In this document: positions 46,701 through 54,953 of the stretch, piece by piece
How the letters are laid out: every line of letters starts with the position of its first letter
Position numbering within the stretch: the stretch's first letter is position 1
NCBI RefSeq assembly: GCF_004331415.1
Contig: NZ_SJOP01000004.1
Span: 1 to 64,000 of the forward strand
Length of the DNA stretch: 64,000 nt
Direction: 5' to 3'
Source of the DNA: Kosakonia quasisacchari
GTDB lineage: Bacteria > Pseudomonadota > Gammaproteobacteria > Enterobacterales > Enterobacteriaceae
Notes under the pieces: generated by a model
The model's input: only the letters and a program-made list of their open reading frames with translations
Told to the model about the DNA's origin: nothing
The model's database searches: none
Made by a program: the position numbers and the translations under genes

Positions 46701-48890
46701 ATGAAATCTCGTTACCTTTGGGCATTAAACCCTTGTTTATTGATGATGTTTTGCGCTCACGCCTCGGCGGAAAGTCAAAAAGAAGAGACGCTAGTCGTTG
46801 CTGCCAGCCGTGCAAACCACAGCGTTACGGATATGGCGCAAACCACCTGGGTCATTGAGCAGGCTGAAATAGAGCAACAGGTTCAGGGCGGCAAAGAGTT
46901 AAAAGAGGTCCTGGCACAGTTAATTCCTGGCATGGACGTCAGCAGCCAGGGACGCACCAATTACGGCATGAATTTGCGCGGTCGCTCAATGATGGTGATG
47001 GTCGACGGTGTACGTCTGAACTCGTCCCGCAGCGACAGCCGCCAGCTCGATGCTATCGATCCTTTTAACATTGAGCGCATCGAAGTGATTTCCGGCGCGA
47101 CATCGCTTTACGGCGGCGGCAGTACCGGCGGTTTAATCAATATCGTCACCAAAAAAGGCCAGCCGGAAACGCAGGTTGAGTTTCAGACCGGCGCGAAAAG
47201 CGGTTTTAACAGCCATAACGATCACGACGAGAACATCGCGGCCGCGGTCAGCGGTGGTAACGATAACGCCTCGGGTCGTCTTTCCGTGGCGTACCAGCGT
47301 TATGGCGGCTGGTATGACGGCAAAGGCAATGAAGTGAATATCGATAACACGCAAACCGGTTTGCAGTACTCAGACCGCCTGGATGTCATGGGTACTGGCA
47401 CACTGAATATCGACGATCATCAGCAGTTGCAGCTCACCACGCAGTATTACAAAAGTCAGTCTGACGGTAAGCACGGTCTCTTCCTTGGCGAGAACTTCTC
47501 GGCAGTGCGCGGCTCAGGCAACGCTTATAACAAAAGTAATCTTGATTCCGACCGCATCCCCGGCACCGAACGCCACTTAATCAACCTGCAATACGCCAAT
47601 AGCGATTTCTGGGGCCAGGATTTACTGGCACAGATTTACTACCGTGACGAAAGCCTGACTTATTACCCGTTCCCGACGCTTTCCGGCGGCTCGGTGACCA
47701 GCATTGGCGCATCGCAGCAGAAAACCGATTTCTACGGCGGCAAACTCACCCTGAATAGCAAACCACTGGAAGACCTGACATTAACCTGGGGCGTGGATGC
47801 CGAACATGAAACGTTCGATGCCAACCAGCAGTTTTTCAATCTCAGCAAAGCCGCCGCCAGCGGCGGGATGAAACTGGATAACGCTTACAACGTCGGACGC
47901 TATCCCGGTTACAGCATCACTAACCTCGCGCCGTTCCTGCAAAGCAGCTATGACATCTCGGCCATCACTCTGAGCGGCGGTGTGCGCTACCAGTACACGG
48001 AAAACAGAGTCGATGACTTTGTGGGCTACGCGCAGCAACAGGCTATCGCCACCGGCAAAGCGACCTCGGCGGACGCCGTGCCAGGCGGCAAAACGGATTA
48101 CAACAATCTGTTGTTCAACGCGGGCATCCTCGGCCACCTGAGCGAACGCCAGCAGTTGTGGTTTAACTTCTCGCAAGGCTTCGAAATCCCGGACCTGGCG
48201 AAATATTACGGTTCCGGAACGTACAAACTGGAAAACGGCCACTACCGTCTGGTTAACAGCGTCAACGTTAACGATTCGAAACTGGACGGCATCAAAGTAA
48301 ATGCCTACGAGCTGGGCTGGCGCTACACCGGTGACAGTCTGCGTACGCAGATCGCTGCTTACTACTCGCTTTCAAATAAAACCATCAACATCAACAAAAG
48401 CGACATGACCATCAATACTGAAGATGATCAGCGTCGTATTTACGGTGTGGAAGGCCAGGTCGATTACTTCTTTAGCAACAGCGAGTGGAGCACCGGCGCG
48501 AACTTTAACGCCATCAAGTCGCAAACCCGCGTCGATGGCAAGTGGCAGAAATTAACGGTGGATAGCGCCAGCCCGTCGAAAATGAGCGCGTGGGTCAACT
48601 GGGCACCAGGCGACTGGACGCTACGCCTGCAAGGCACACAGACATTTGATCTTTCTGACGCCGATGGGAAGCATATTGACGGGTACAACACTGTTGATCT
48701 GCTCGGCAGTTATCTTCTGCCTGTCGGTAAGTTGAGTTTTAGCGTTGAAAACCTGCTGGATGAAGATTACACCACCGCCTGGGGACAACGCGCACCGGGT
48801 TTATACAGCCCAACTTACGGCGCTGCGGGTTTATATACCTATAAAGGTCGCGGTCGTACTTTTGGCCTGAATTATTCCGTTCTGTTCTGA
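46701..48890 (+). CDS. iutA: TonB-dependent ferric aerobactin receptor, IutA-like
   Basis: A 729-residue outer-membrane receptor. A signal peptide (about residues 1-23) precedes a TonB box ETLVVAAS (29-36). The plug domain (about 45-155) includes GGKELKEVLAQLIPGMDVSSQ and DGVRLNSSRSDSRQLD; the 22-strand barrel ends with RGRTFGLNYSVLF. From memory it is collinear with plasmid IutA, including YYKSQSDG, DRIPGTERHLI and ATSADAVPGG, so the ligand is probably ferric aerobactin or a similar hydroxamate-citrate siderophore. No iucABCD synthesis genes are in the window, so it may serve for siderophore piracy. A Fur box lies upstream and a terminator follows. Confidence 0.9.
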   Translation: MKSRYLWALNPCLLMMFCAHASAESQKEETLVVAASRANHSVTDMAQTTWVIEQAEIEQQVQGGKELKEVLAQLIPGMDVSSQGRTNYGMNLRGRSMMVMVDGVRLNSSRSDSRQLDAIDPFNIERIEVISGATSLYGGGSTGGLINIVTKKGQPETQVEFQTGAKSGFNSHNDHDENIAAAVSGGNDNASGRLSVAYQRYGGWYDGKGNEVNIDNTQTGLQYSDRLDVMGTGTLNIDDHQQLQLTTQYYKSQSDGKHGLFLGENFSAVRGSGNAYNKSNLDSDRIPGTERHLINLQYANSDFWGQDLLAQIYYRDESLTYYPFPTLSGGSVTSIGASQQKTDFYGGKLTLNSKPLEDLTLTWGVDAEHETFDANQQFFNLSKAAASGGMKLDNAYNVGRYPGYSITNLAPFLQSSYDISAITLSGGVRYQYTENRVDDFVGYAQQQAIATGKATSADAVPGGKTDYNNLLFNAGILGHLSERQQLWFNFSQGFEIPDLAKYYGSGTYKLENGHYRLVNSVNVNDSKLDGIKVNAYELGWRYTGDSLRTQIAAYYSLSNKTININKSDMTINTEDDQRRIYGVEGQVDYFFSNSEWSTGANFNAIKSQTRVDGKWQKLTVDSASPSKMSAWVNWAPGDWTLRLQGTQTFDLSDADGKHIDGYNTVDLLGSYLLPVGKLSFSVENLLDEDYTTAWGQRAPGLYSPTYGAAGLYTYKGRGRTFGLNYSVLF

Positions 48891-48896
48891 TGACAT

Positions 48897-48931
48897 GTGC
48901 CGCCTGTATATCAGGCGGCACACTCTTCTTT
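48897..48931 (+). terminator. Rho-independent terminator after iutA
   Basis: Perfect 10-bp stem GTGCCGCCTG/CAGGCGGCAC with a five-base loop followed by a T-rich stretch (CTCTTCTTTATT). Starts six bases after the iutA stop. Confidence 0.85.
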
Positions 48932-49174
48932 ATTCACGCCCCATAAAACGCGAAAAAGCCGATATCCTCAGCCATTATTTTACTGAAAATATATCGTATT
49001 ATTTTTGCCTTAAGCCAAATAGATGACTGTGGCTACTCTATTTCCCGGACAGCGAATGACAAATATAAGATATATTGAATCAACAACCGCCAAATATAAG
49101 ATCAAGATATAGATACTGAATTAATACAGTGAACAACAATAACCCTAAAATAAGACAGGATTTACTTGAGATCT

Positions 49175-49651
49175 TTATTGCATATCCGTCGGTTCAGATT
49201 CGCCCGCCGTTATCTGCGTTTGCTGCACTACCGCTTTCGCGTCCAGTTCTTGTTGCTCAGCTACGCGTTTCTCTTTCTGTAGCTGCGCAGTGGCTAACTC
49301 TTGTTGCGTCACTTTTTTACCTGAAAACGCATCAACCATTTCCGTTCTGCCGTCCGGATATTTAACGATGGTCACCAGCCGTCCGCCAAATTGCGGAATA
49401 CCGGTCATCGCCAGTGAATAATCAATTTCATGATTATCTACCTTTTTCTTTTCCTGAACCTGCTGCTCGGCTTTTATCTCATTGCTGTGTTTGTGTTTTT
49501 CTGCACGGCTGGAGAGCGTCACTTTGGTGCTCTCATCATGCGAAGCGCTATTTGCCGCACCGTTGTCCGCATGAGCCGCCGATTTAGGATTTGTGTTTTC
49601 TTTTGTTGTGGCAAGGTGCGGGCTTGCCTGAATCGCCTGAATCTCCTGCAT
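49175..49651 (-). CDS. Hypothetical hydrophilic protein
   Basis: A 158-residue protein I do not recognise. The first 95 residues are low-complexity and charged (Ala, Asn, Lys, His, Glu rich), with a VTLSSRAEKHK motif near residue 45 that recalls the linkers of flagellar or surface-related proteins. A more ordered segment lies at residues about 75-110 (IDYSLAMTGIPQFGGRLVTIVKYPDGRTEMVDAFSGKKV), then a Gln/Glu-rich helix. No signal peptide or membrane span from the chosen start. GGAG lies six bases before the ATG at 49651. It is a single gene between iutA and the DsbA-like gene, with no obvious operon partners. Confidence 0.6.
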   Translation of the reverse strand: MQEIQAIQASPHLATTKENTNPKSAAHADNGAANSASHDESTKVTLSSRAEKHKHSNEIKAEQQVQEKKKVDNHEIDYSLAMTGIPQFGGRLVTIVKYPDGRTEMVDAFSGKKVTQQELATAQLQKEKRVAEQQELDAKAVVQQTQITAGESEPTDMQ

Positions 49652-50089
49652 CATTATCTCCGCTATCAATGACCAGATATTCCGCCAAATGACTCTGCCT
49701 GAGCCGAAAAAAAGATCCTCATAACGATTATCGACAGGCGAAAGAAACAGATTAATAACAAATAGCGCTGAAACAGGATGATTTACATACAAAAATTAAA
49801 TAAGCACCCGATATTTAATAAAACAATAATTTTACTTAAATCAGTTGGATATTAAAAAATATATGTTAAGTCAGGGTATATAATTAAAAGCAGAAGCGAA
49901 GCCCATGTTTATCACTAAATTTTAACAAACAGATTTCCCTGCCAGCGCGCAACACTTTAACGCCCGTACCAGAAAAATAACGCAACCGCGTTACTGCTTA
50001 ACCGCATCGGCGGCAAAGCGTCTTTCCCCTGCCTGCGGCATGCTGCTACTCTTTGAAACGCGAAAAAATATTAAATATCAGGAGTGAAA
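49652..50089. other. AT-rich intergenic region
   Basis: About 440 bases with no supported gene between divergent genes (hypothetical protein leftwards, DsbA-like rightwards). A very AT-rich central part (49790-49880) may hold the promoters. I see no recognisable operator or RNA. Confidence 0.4.
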
Positions 50090-50647
50090 ATGAGCCAACA
50101 ACCGCTACATGCCGCCCCGCTCAGTTGGGGTCACGGCCCACGTACGTTCGAGGTATTTATCGAACCTACTTGCCCTTTTTCTGTACGCGCGTTTAACAAA
50201 CTGGACACGCTGCTACAACACGTCGGCGAGGATAACGTCACGGTGAAAATCCGCCTGCAATCACAGCCGTGGCACCTGTTTTCCGGTGTGATTGTCCGTT
50301 GTATCCTCGCGGCATCGACGCTTGCAGACGGCAAAAACGCCGCGCATAAAGTGCTGCAAGCGGTTGCCGATCATCGCGAAGAGTTTGAATTTACTGACCA
50401 CTGCAGCGGCCCGAATATGCACACCACGCCGCAGCAAATCATTGAACGCATCGAACAGTACAGCGGGGTGCAACTGGCTGAGGCCTTTGCCCGTCCTGAG
50501 CTGCAAACCGAGATCAAATGGCACAGCAAATACGCACGCCAGAATGGCATCCATGTTTCGCCAACCTTTATGGTTAACGGGCTGGTGCAGGCCGATCTCG
50601 GTAGCGGCGACGACATTGAGGTCTGGGCGCAACGTATCCTCGCCTGA
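50090..50647 (+). CDS. DsbA/thioredoxin-fold family protein
   Basis: A 185-residue protein with a thioredoxin-like fold of the DsbA type. The N-terminal strand leads to EVFIEPTCPFSVRAFNKL, so the usual CxxC is CPFS with only the first Cys kept; a cis-Pro loop is seen as HVSPTFMVNG near residue 160. A helical insertion lies between. There is no signal peptide, so it is probably cytoplasmic and acts more like a glutathione-linked or 2-hydroxychromene-isomerase-type protein than a periplasmic oxidase. GGAG precedes the ATG at 50090. It lies 66 bases before yghU, a disulfide reductase, and may share its transcript. Confidence 0.8.
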   Translation: MSQQPLHAAPLSWGHGPRTFEVFIEPTCPFSVRAFNKLDTLLQHVGEDNVTVKIRLQSQPWHLFSGVIVRCILAASTLADGKNAAHKVLQAVADHREEFEFTDHCSGPNMHTTPQQIIERIEQYSGVQLAEAFARPELQTEIKWHSKYARQNGIHVSPTFMVNGLVQADLGSGDDIEVWAQRILA

Positions 50648-50713
50648 GACGACTGCTACACTGCTTTGCAAGCGCTTAACTTCTTCAACACATCAACGAA
50701 AAGGCAGGCCAAA

Positions 50714-51577
50714 ATGTCAGACAACTATCAGCCCCCCAAAGTCTGGACGTGGGATAAATCCGGCGGCGGTGCGTTTGCCAATATCAACCGCCCGGTTTCC
50801 GGTCCAACGCATGACAAAGCATTGCCGGTTGGCAAACATCCGTTACAGCTCTATTCGCTCGGTACGCCGAACGGCCAGAAAGTGACCATTATGCTGGAAG
50901 AGTTACTGGCGAAAGATGTCAGTGCCGCAGAGTACGACGCGTGGCTGATTCGCATCGGCGAAGGCGATCAGTTCTCAAGTGGGTTTGTCGACGTTAACCC
51001 GAACTCCAAAATCCCGGCGCTGCGCGACCACAGCACCACACCGCCGACGCGGGTGTTCGAATCCGGGGCAATCCTGCTCTATCTGGCGGAAAAATTCGGT
51101 CACTTCCTGCCAAAAGATCCGGCTAAACGCACCGAAACGCTGAACTGGCTGTTCTGGCTGCAAGGTTCCGCGCCTTTCCTCGGCGGCGGTTTTGGCCACT
51201 TCTATAACTATGCGCCGGTGAAGATCGAGTACGCGATCAACCGCTTTACGATGGAAGCCAAACGTCAGTTGGACGTGCTGGATAAGCAACTGGCGCAGCA
51301 CACGTTTGTTGCCGGGGATGAGTACACCATCGCCGATATGGCGATCTGGCCGTGGTACGGCAATGTGGTGCTGGGCAACACCTATAACGCAGCGGAATTC
51401 CTCGACGCGGGCAGCTACCAAAATGTCCAGCGCTGGGCGAAAGCGATTGCAGACCGCCCGGCGGTGAAACGTGGGCGCATGGTTAACCGCACGTTCGGCG
51501 AACCAAGTGAGCAACTGCATGAACGCCACGACGCCAGCGATTTCGACACGCAAACCGAAGATAAACGCAACGCCTGA
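50714..51577 (+). CDS. yghU: Glutathione S-transferase-like disulfide-bond oxidoreductase YghU
   Basis: A 287-residue nu-class GST homologue, nearly the length of E. coli YghU. The N-terminal thioredoxin-like domain holds LYSLGTPNGQKVTIMLEEL with the Thr-Pro-Asn that contacts glutathione, then NPNSKIPAL and FESGAILLYLAEK. The helical C-terminal domain follows from about residue 130 (NWLFWLQGSAPFLGGGFGHFYNYAP). YghU binds two glutathiones and reduces disulfides. The ATG at 50714 has AGG upstream and gives the family start MSDNYQPP. In E. coli yghU lies next to hybG; here two extra genes come between. Confidence 0.95.
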   Translation: MSDNYQPPKVWTWDKSGGGAFANINRPVSGPTHDKALPVGKHPLQLYSLGTPNGQKVTIMLEELLAKDVSAAEYDAWLIRIGEGDQFSSGFVDVNPNSKIPALRDHSTTPPTRVFESGAILLYLAEKFGHFLPKDPAKRTETLNWLFWLQGSAPFLGGGFGHFYNYAPVKIEYAINRFTMEAKRQLDVLDKQLAQHTFVAGDEYTIADMAIWPWYGNVVLGNTYNAAEFLDAGSYQNVQRWAKAIADRPAVKRGRMVNRTFGEPSEQLHERHDASDFDTQTEDKRNA

Positions 51578-51585
51578 TCTTGCAC

Positions 51586-51609
51586 ACCGGGCGGCATTCC
51601 GCCCGGTTT
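51586..51609 (+). terminator. Terminator-like hairpin after yghU
   Basis: Perfect 9-bp stem ACCGGGCGG/CCGCCCGGT with a four-base loop, followed by a short TTTCTCCC. The T run is short, so it may be partial. Confidence 0.65.
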
Positions 51610-51709
51610 CTCCCGCCATACTCCACACCTTCTGCTCTTTTTTTCACACCATATTTACATAACCGAAATAACTGGTAAGAATGCCTTTTATTTACCCGTA
51701 GCCCGCCAA

Positions 51710-52696
51710 ATGTCTGAAAACGCGCTAAAACAGCAGATCCAGAATCTAAAAAAGCACAACGCCCGGCTGGTGCGGATTGCGCGCGATGCGCGCAATAAAC
51801 TCAGCGCCGCGCTCGACGGCACCGGGCTATGTTTGTGGCAACTGGATGTGCCCAGCGGCAAGCTCATCATCTTTAACCGCCGCTGGGGATCAATGCTTGG
51901 CTATCAGCCAAAAGCGCTGAGCGCCCATTTTGATGTCTGGCGCGATCACCTGCATGAAGAGGATCGCCAACAGGTGCTGGATGCGTTTTATGATCATTTG
52001 CATGGCAAAACGCCGTTTTACGAAGCGTTGCACCGCATGCGGCATAAAAACGGTACCGTGACCTGGGTGCTCGATCGCGGCCGTGTAACCGACAGGGACG
52101 ACAACGGCGCGCCGCTGAAAGTGACCGGCACGCATATCGATATGACCAAAGAGAAGCAGTACGAAGAGCAACTGGCTCTGCTTGCAAACCACGATCCACT
52201 GACCGGCCTTGCGAATCGTCACGCGCTACTGCAACACTTCGCTGAACTCAGTCTCGCCGGACCGCTGTGTGTGGCATTTATCGATCTGGATGATTTCAAA
52301 GCAGTAAACGATACCTTCGGCCACCGCAGCGGCGATGAGTTGCTGATTCAACTCAGCCAGCGTCTGCGCGATGCCTGCCCACAGGGAGCTGTTGTTGGGC
52401 GGCTCGGTGGCGATGAGTTTGTCTTGCTGCTGCCCTTTGCACTCAGCAGCCTGCTGATTAATAGCACCGCGCATAGCTGTTTACGCACCATACTCTGTCC
52501 CTTCGAGCTGGATAATGGCGAAGCATCGGTAGGCGCGTCGATAGGAATTGATGAAGTGCAAACCGGGGATGATTTTGTCAATGCGCTGAAACGCGCCGAT
52601 CGCGCGATGTATCACATCAAGCACACCGGTAAAAACGGCGCGGCTATTGGCAAAATCCTGATTTCACTCTCGCCACGGCATGAGGAAACGCCATGA
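51710..52696 (+). CDS. PAS-GGDEF diguanylate cyclase
   Basis: A 328-residue soluble signalling protein. After a short coiled coil (residues 1-30) comes a PAS domain (about 32-148: LWQLDVPSGKLIIFN, LGYQPKALSAHF, GTHIDMTKEKQ with its PAC part) and a GGDEF domain (about 155-320). The active site is intact: NHDPLTGLANR, IDLDDFKAVNDTFGH and RLGGDEF, with GGDEF at 233-237. It should make c-di-GMP. The inhibitory I-site RxxD expected five residues before GGDEF is missing (PQGA there), so feedback inhibition may be lost. No membrane spans are seen. Its stop overlaps the FucR-like gene by four bases (ATGA). Confidence 0.93.
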   Translation: MSENALKQQIQNLKKHNARLVRIARDARNKLSAALDGTGLCLWQLDVPSGKLIIFNRRWGSMLGYQPKALSAHFDVWRDHLHEEDRQQVLDAFYDHLHGKTPFYEALHRMRHKNGTVTWVLDRGRVTDRDDNGAPLKVTGTHIDMTKEKQYEEQLALLANHDPLTGLANRHALLQHFAELSLAGPLCVAFIDLDDFKAVNDTFGHRSGDELLIQLSQRLRDACPQGAVVGRLGGDEFVLLLPFALSSLLINSTAHSCLRTILCPFELDNGEASVGASIGIDEVQTGDDFVNALKRADRAMYHIKHTGKNGAAIGKILISLSPRHEETP

Positions 52697-53403
52697 AGCA
52701 CGCGCGCCAGCAAGCGATTCTGCAGCTTCTCACCAACCAGCACAGCATCACAACCCTGGCGCTGGCGGCGCAGTTGAATGTCAGTGTTGAAACCATTCGC
52801 CGCGATCTGAATGCGCTGCAAACAGAGGGGAAAATTGTGCGTCGCCACGGTCGGGCAAGCACGCTGCATGATGGGGGTGAACCCTTTCGCACTCGGCTGA
52901 AAAGTCACTATGCGGATAAAGCCGACATCGCCCGCCACGCACTTAACTGGGTAGAACCCGGCATGGCGCTGGCGCTGGACGCCAGCTCGACCTGTTTTCA
53001 TCTGGCGCGGCAGTTACCGGATATCCCACTGACGGTATTGACCAACAGCCTGCCGGTCTGCCAGGAGATGGCGCGCCGCGAACACATTGAGCTTATCTGC
53101 TCGGGCGGCTGGCTGGCGCGCACGGAGCGTTGCTACGTGAACCCCGCACTTGCAAGCCTGCTGAAATCGCTGGAGATTGATCTGTTTATCTTCTCCTGCG
53201 AAGGCGTGGATGCGCGCGGCGATATGTGGGATTCCACCCGCCATAATGCGGCGTTCAAAGCCCAGCTGTTACGCCGGGCGCAGCAATCATTACTGTTGAT
53301 TGATAAGAGTAAATTCTATCGCGCCAGCGAAGCAAAGATCGGCAATTTGTCGCAGGTTACGCAGATGGTGACCGACGCCAACATCGACGCGCTTCAGCGC
53401 TGA
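52693..53403 (+). CDS. DeoR-family regulator, FucR-like
   Basis: A 236-residue DeoR-type regulator. The N-terminal helix-turn-helix ([52 protein letters not shown]) is standard, and the C-terminal sugar-phosphate-binding domain contains [17 protein letters not shown] and [14 protein letters not shown] ... [11 protein letters not shown], both as in E. coli FucR. It is one of the closest FucR-like sequences I know of, but no fucose genes lie here. The pairing with a diguanylate cyclase through an ATGA overlap suggests one transcript. Its last 10 bases overlap the end of the convergent hybG gene. Confidence 0.9.
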   Translation: MKHARQQAILQLLTNQHSITTLALAAQLNVSVETIRRDLNALQTEGKIVRRHGRASTLHDGGEPFRTRLKSHYADKADIARHALNWVEPGMALALDASSTCFHLARQLPDIPLTVLTNSLPVCQEMARREHIELICSGGWLARTERCYVNPALASLLKSLEIDLFIFSCEGVDARGDMWDSTRHNAAFKAQLLRRAQQSLLLIDKSKFYRASEAKIGNLSQVTQMVTDANIDALQR

Positions 53404-53648
53404 GGCGCAAACGCTTCGATTTCCATGTTTCGCAATGCTTCCAGCGTCGCCAGCGCTTCATGTTCATCTATCACGCTCATCGCAAAACCGACATGCACCA
53501 GTACCCATTGTCCCAGCAATTCACGCGGTGAATCCTCGCACACCAGCGCGATATTGACGTCGCGGCGTACGCCGCACACATCCACCTGCGCCAGTTGATG
53601 AAAATCATCGCCAACGGCCACCACCTGACCCGGTACGCCTATACACAT
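53394..53648 (-). CDS. hybG: Hydrogenase-2 maturation chaperone HybG (HypC family)
   Basis: An 84-residue HypC-family chaperone that brings the HypD-bound Fe(CN)2CO group to the hydrogenase-2 large subunit. The start [10 protein letters not shown] has the essential Cys 2 and the family motif; [18 protein letters not shown] is the conserved middle. The ATG at 53648 is exact for the family. Last gene of the hyb operon, seven bases after hybF. Its end overlaps the end of the FucR-like gene from the other strand. Confidence 0.94.
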   Translation of the reverse strand: MCIGVPGQVVAVGDDFHQLAQVDVCGVRRDVNIALVCEDSPRELLGQWVLVHVGFAMSVIDEHEALATLEALRNMEIEAFAPQR

Positions 53649-53655
53649 CTTCGCC

Positions 53656-53994
53656 TTACTCCACTTCGATACTTTTGATCTGCACGCCGTCGCTGCGCTC
53701 AATATGCAGCGTCGGGCAGTGGCAGAGCGGGCACTCATCATGCCGCTCGGCTTCCACAGTCTGGCTGCAATTCCAGCACCAGGCTTGCGCCGGTTTATGG
53801 ATGAGATGCAGTTCACAACCCTGCGCCAGTGTCTCACGGCAGGCAATATCAAAACCAAACCGTAATGCGCTCTCTTCCACGCACGCCAGCGCGCCGATCT
53901 CCAGCCATACGCCAGTTACACGCTTCGCGCCGTTTTGCCGTGCCTGCTGTTCAATGATCTCCACCGCGTTTTGGCACAGGGATAACTCATGCAT
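53656..53994 (-). CDS. hybF: Hydrogenase nickel-insertion protein HybF (HypA family)
   Basis: A 112-residue HypA-type metallochaperone for nickel insertion into hydrogenase. His 2 of the MHEL start is the nickel ligand in this family, and two CxxC pairs of the zinc site are seen: CWNC near residues 73-76 and CPLC near 89-92. It overlaps hybE by eight bases and precedes hybG by seven. Confidence 0.95.
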   Translation of the reverse strand: MHELSLCQNAVEIIEQQARQNGAKRVTGVWLEIGALACVEESALRFGFDIACRETLAQGCELHLIHKPAQAWCWNCSQTVEAERHDECPLCHCPTLHIERSDGVQIKSIEVE

Positions 53995-54466
53995 GCACTT
54001 TGTCCCGCAACCCTTGCAGCAGCGCGCGACGGCTTACTGCTGCATCGGTCACTGGCAATGAAAGCGCCATTTTCAGGCAGTTTTCGGCAAGTGCGATGCC
54101 AGCATCAGCGGATAATCCCCGATCGAGTGGCGACATTAGCGAGCAGCTCAGGTATTGCCCCACCGCCGGTAATTCCCCGACGGTAAAGGTCATTTCGCCA
54201 TAGGGCAGTTGCAGCCCCAGCCGCTGACTCATCGGTCGACGAGGCCAAAGCTGCTGCGGGCCGGGGTAGATTTGCACACTCAGCATCCACGGCGTAAGCA
54301 CGCAGCCCAACCACTGCCCTTCAAACAGGGTGAACGGTGTGACATACACCGGCATCGTTGCATGGACAAACGGCAGACCGTGCATCTCCTGTTCTGCAAT
54401 CGCCATAAAGGCCGCCTGCACTTCGCGGTGCGGCGAAACATCAAACCCCATCACCTCATCTTGCAT
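53987..54466 (-). CDS. hybE: Hydrogenase-2 assembly chaperone HybE
   Basis: A 159-residue HybE, which guides assembly of the Tat-exported small subunit with the large subunit. Characteristic are MPVYVTPFTLFEGQWLGCVLTPWMLSV, PQQLWPRRP, GLQLPYGEMTFTVGEL and YLSCSLMSPL. The ATG at 54466 has GGAGG six bases upstream and lies inside the end of hybD (11-base overlap). E. coli HybE has 162 residues. Confidence 0.94.
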   Translation of the reverse strand: MQDEVMGFDVSPHREVQAAFMAIAEQEMHGLPFVHATMPVYVTPFTLFEGQWLGCVLTPWMLSVQIYPGPQQLWPRRPMSQRLGLQLPYGEMTFTVGELPAVGQYLSCSLMSPLDRGLSADAGIALAENCLKMALSLPVTDAAVSRRALLQGLRDKVHA

Positions 54467-54953
54467 GTTCAGCCTCCCGTAAAACAGGCACCACGCCAGA
54501 TTCACGCAGCGCCTCCAGCACCGCCTGTAGCGCGGTTTCCAGGCTCGCTTCCACCACCGGCGTCATGCCGATATGCGGCTCCAGCGAGGCGGGAATAATA
54601 CCAATCAGCGTCAGTTTTTTCGGAAACTCTCCGGTAAAACGCAACGCCGACAGCACATCCGATAATCCCAACTGATGCGGCGAAATTTTATTGCTGAACA
54701 ACGTCGGCACTTCGTCATCGCGCAGGCAGATAACGGCGCCTGGCTCGCTTTTGCGGCTGACCACCGCATCGGCGATGATCAAGTGATCGCGGTTAGCCAT
54801 TGCCTCAAGCAGTTCCATACCCGCCGTGCCGCCGTCCAGCACCTCGACATGCTCAGGCAGACGGTAACGCTGCTCAAGCGCTTCCACCACCCGCACACCA
54901 ATTGCCTCGTCGGTGAGCAAAATATTGCCCACGCCTAACACTAAAATCGACAT
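54456..54953 (-). CDS. hybD: Hydrogenase-2 maturation endopeptidase HybD
   Basis: A 165-residue nickel-dependent protease that removes the C-terminal tail of the large subunit HybC after nickel insertion. Motifs: ILVLGVGNILLTDEAIGV with the Glu 16 region, LDGGTAGMELLE with Asp near 62, and ISPHQLGLSDVL with the His near 93. The ATG at 54953 shares one base with the hybC stop (TGATG); the GTG one codon before is not needed. It overlaps hybE by 11 bases. Confidence 0.96.
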   Translation of the reverse strand: MSILVLGVGNILLTDEAIGVRVVEALEQRYRLPEHVEVLDGGTAGMELLEAMANRDHLIIADAVVSRKSEPGAVICLRDDEVPTLFSNKISPHQLGLSDVLSALRFTGEFPKKLTLIGIIPASLEPHIGMTPVVEASLETALQAVLEALRESGVVPVLREAEHAR

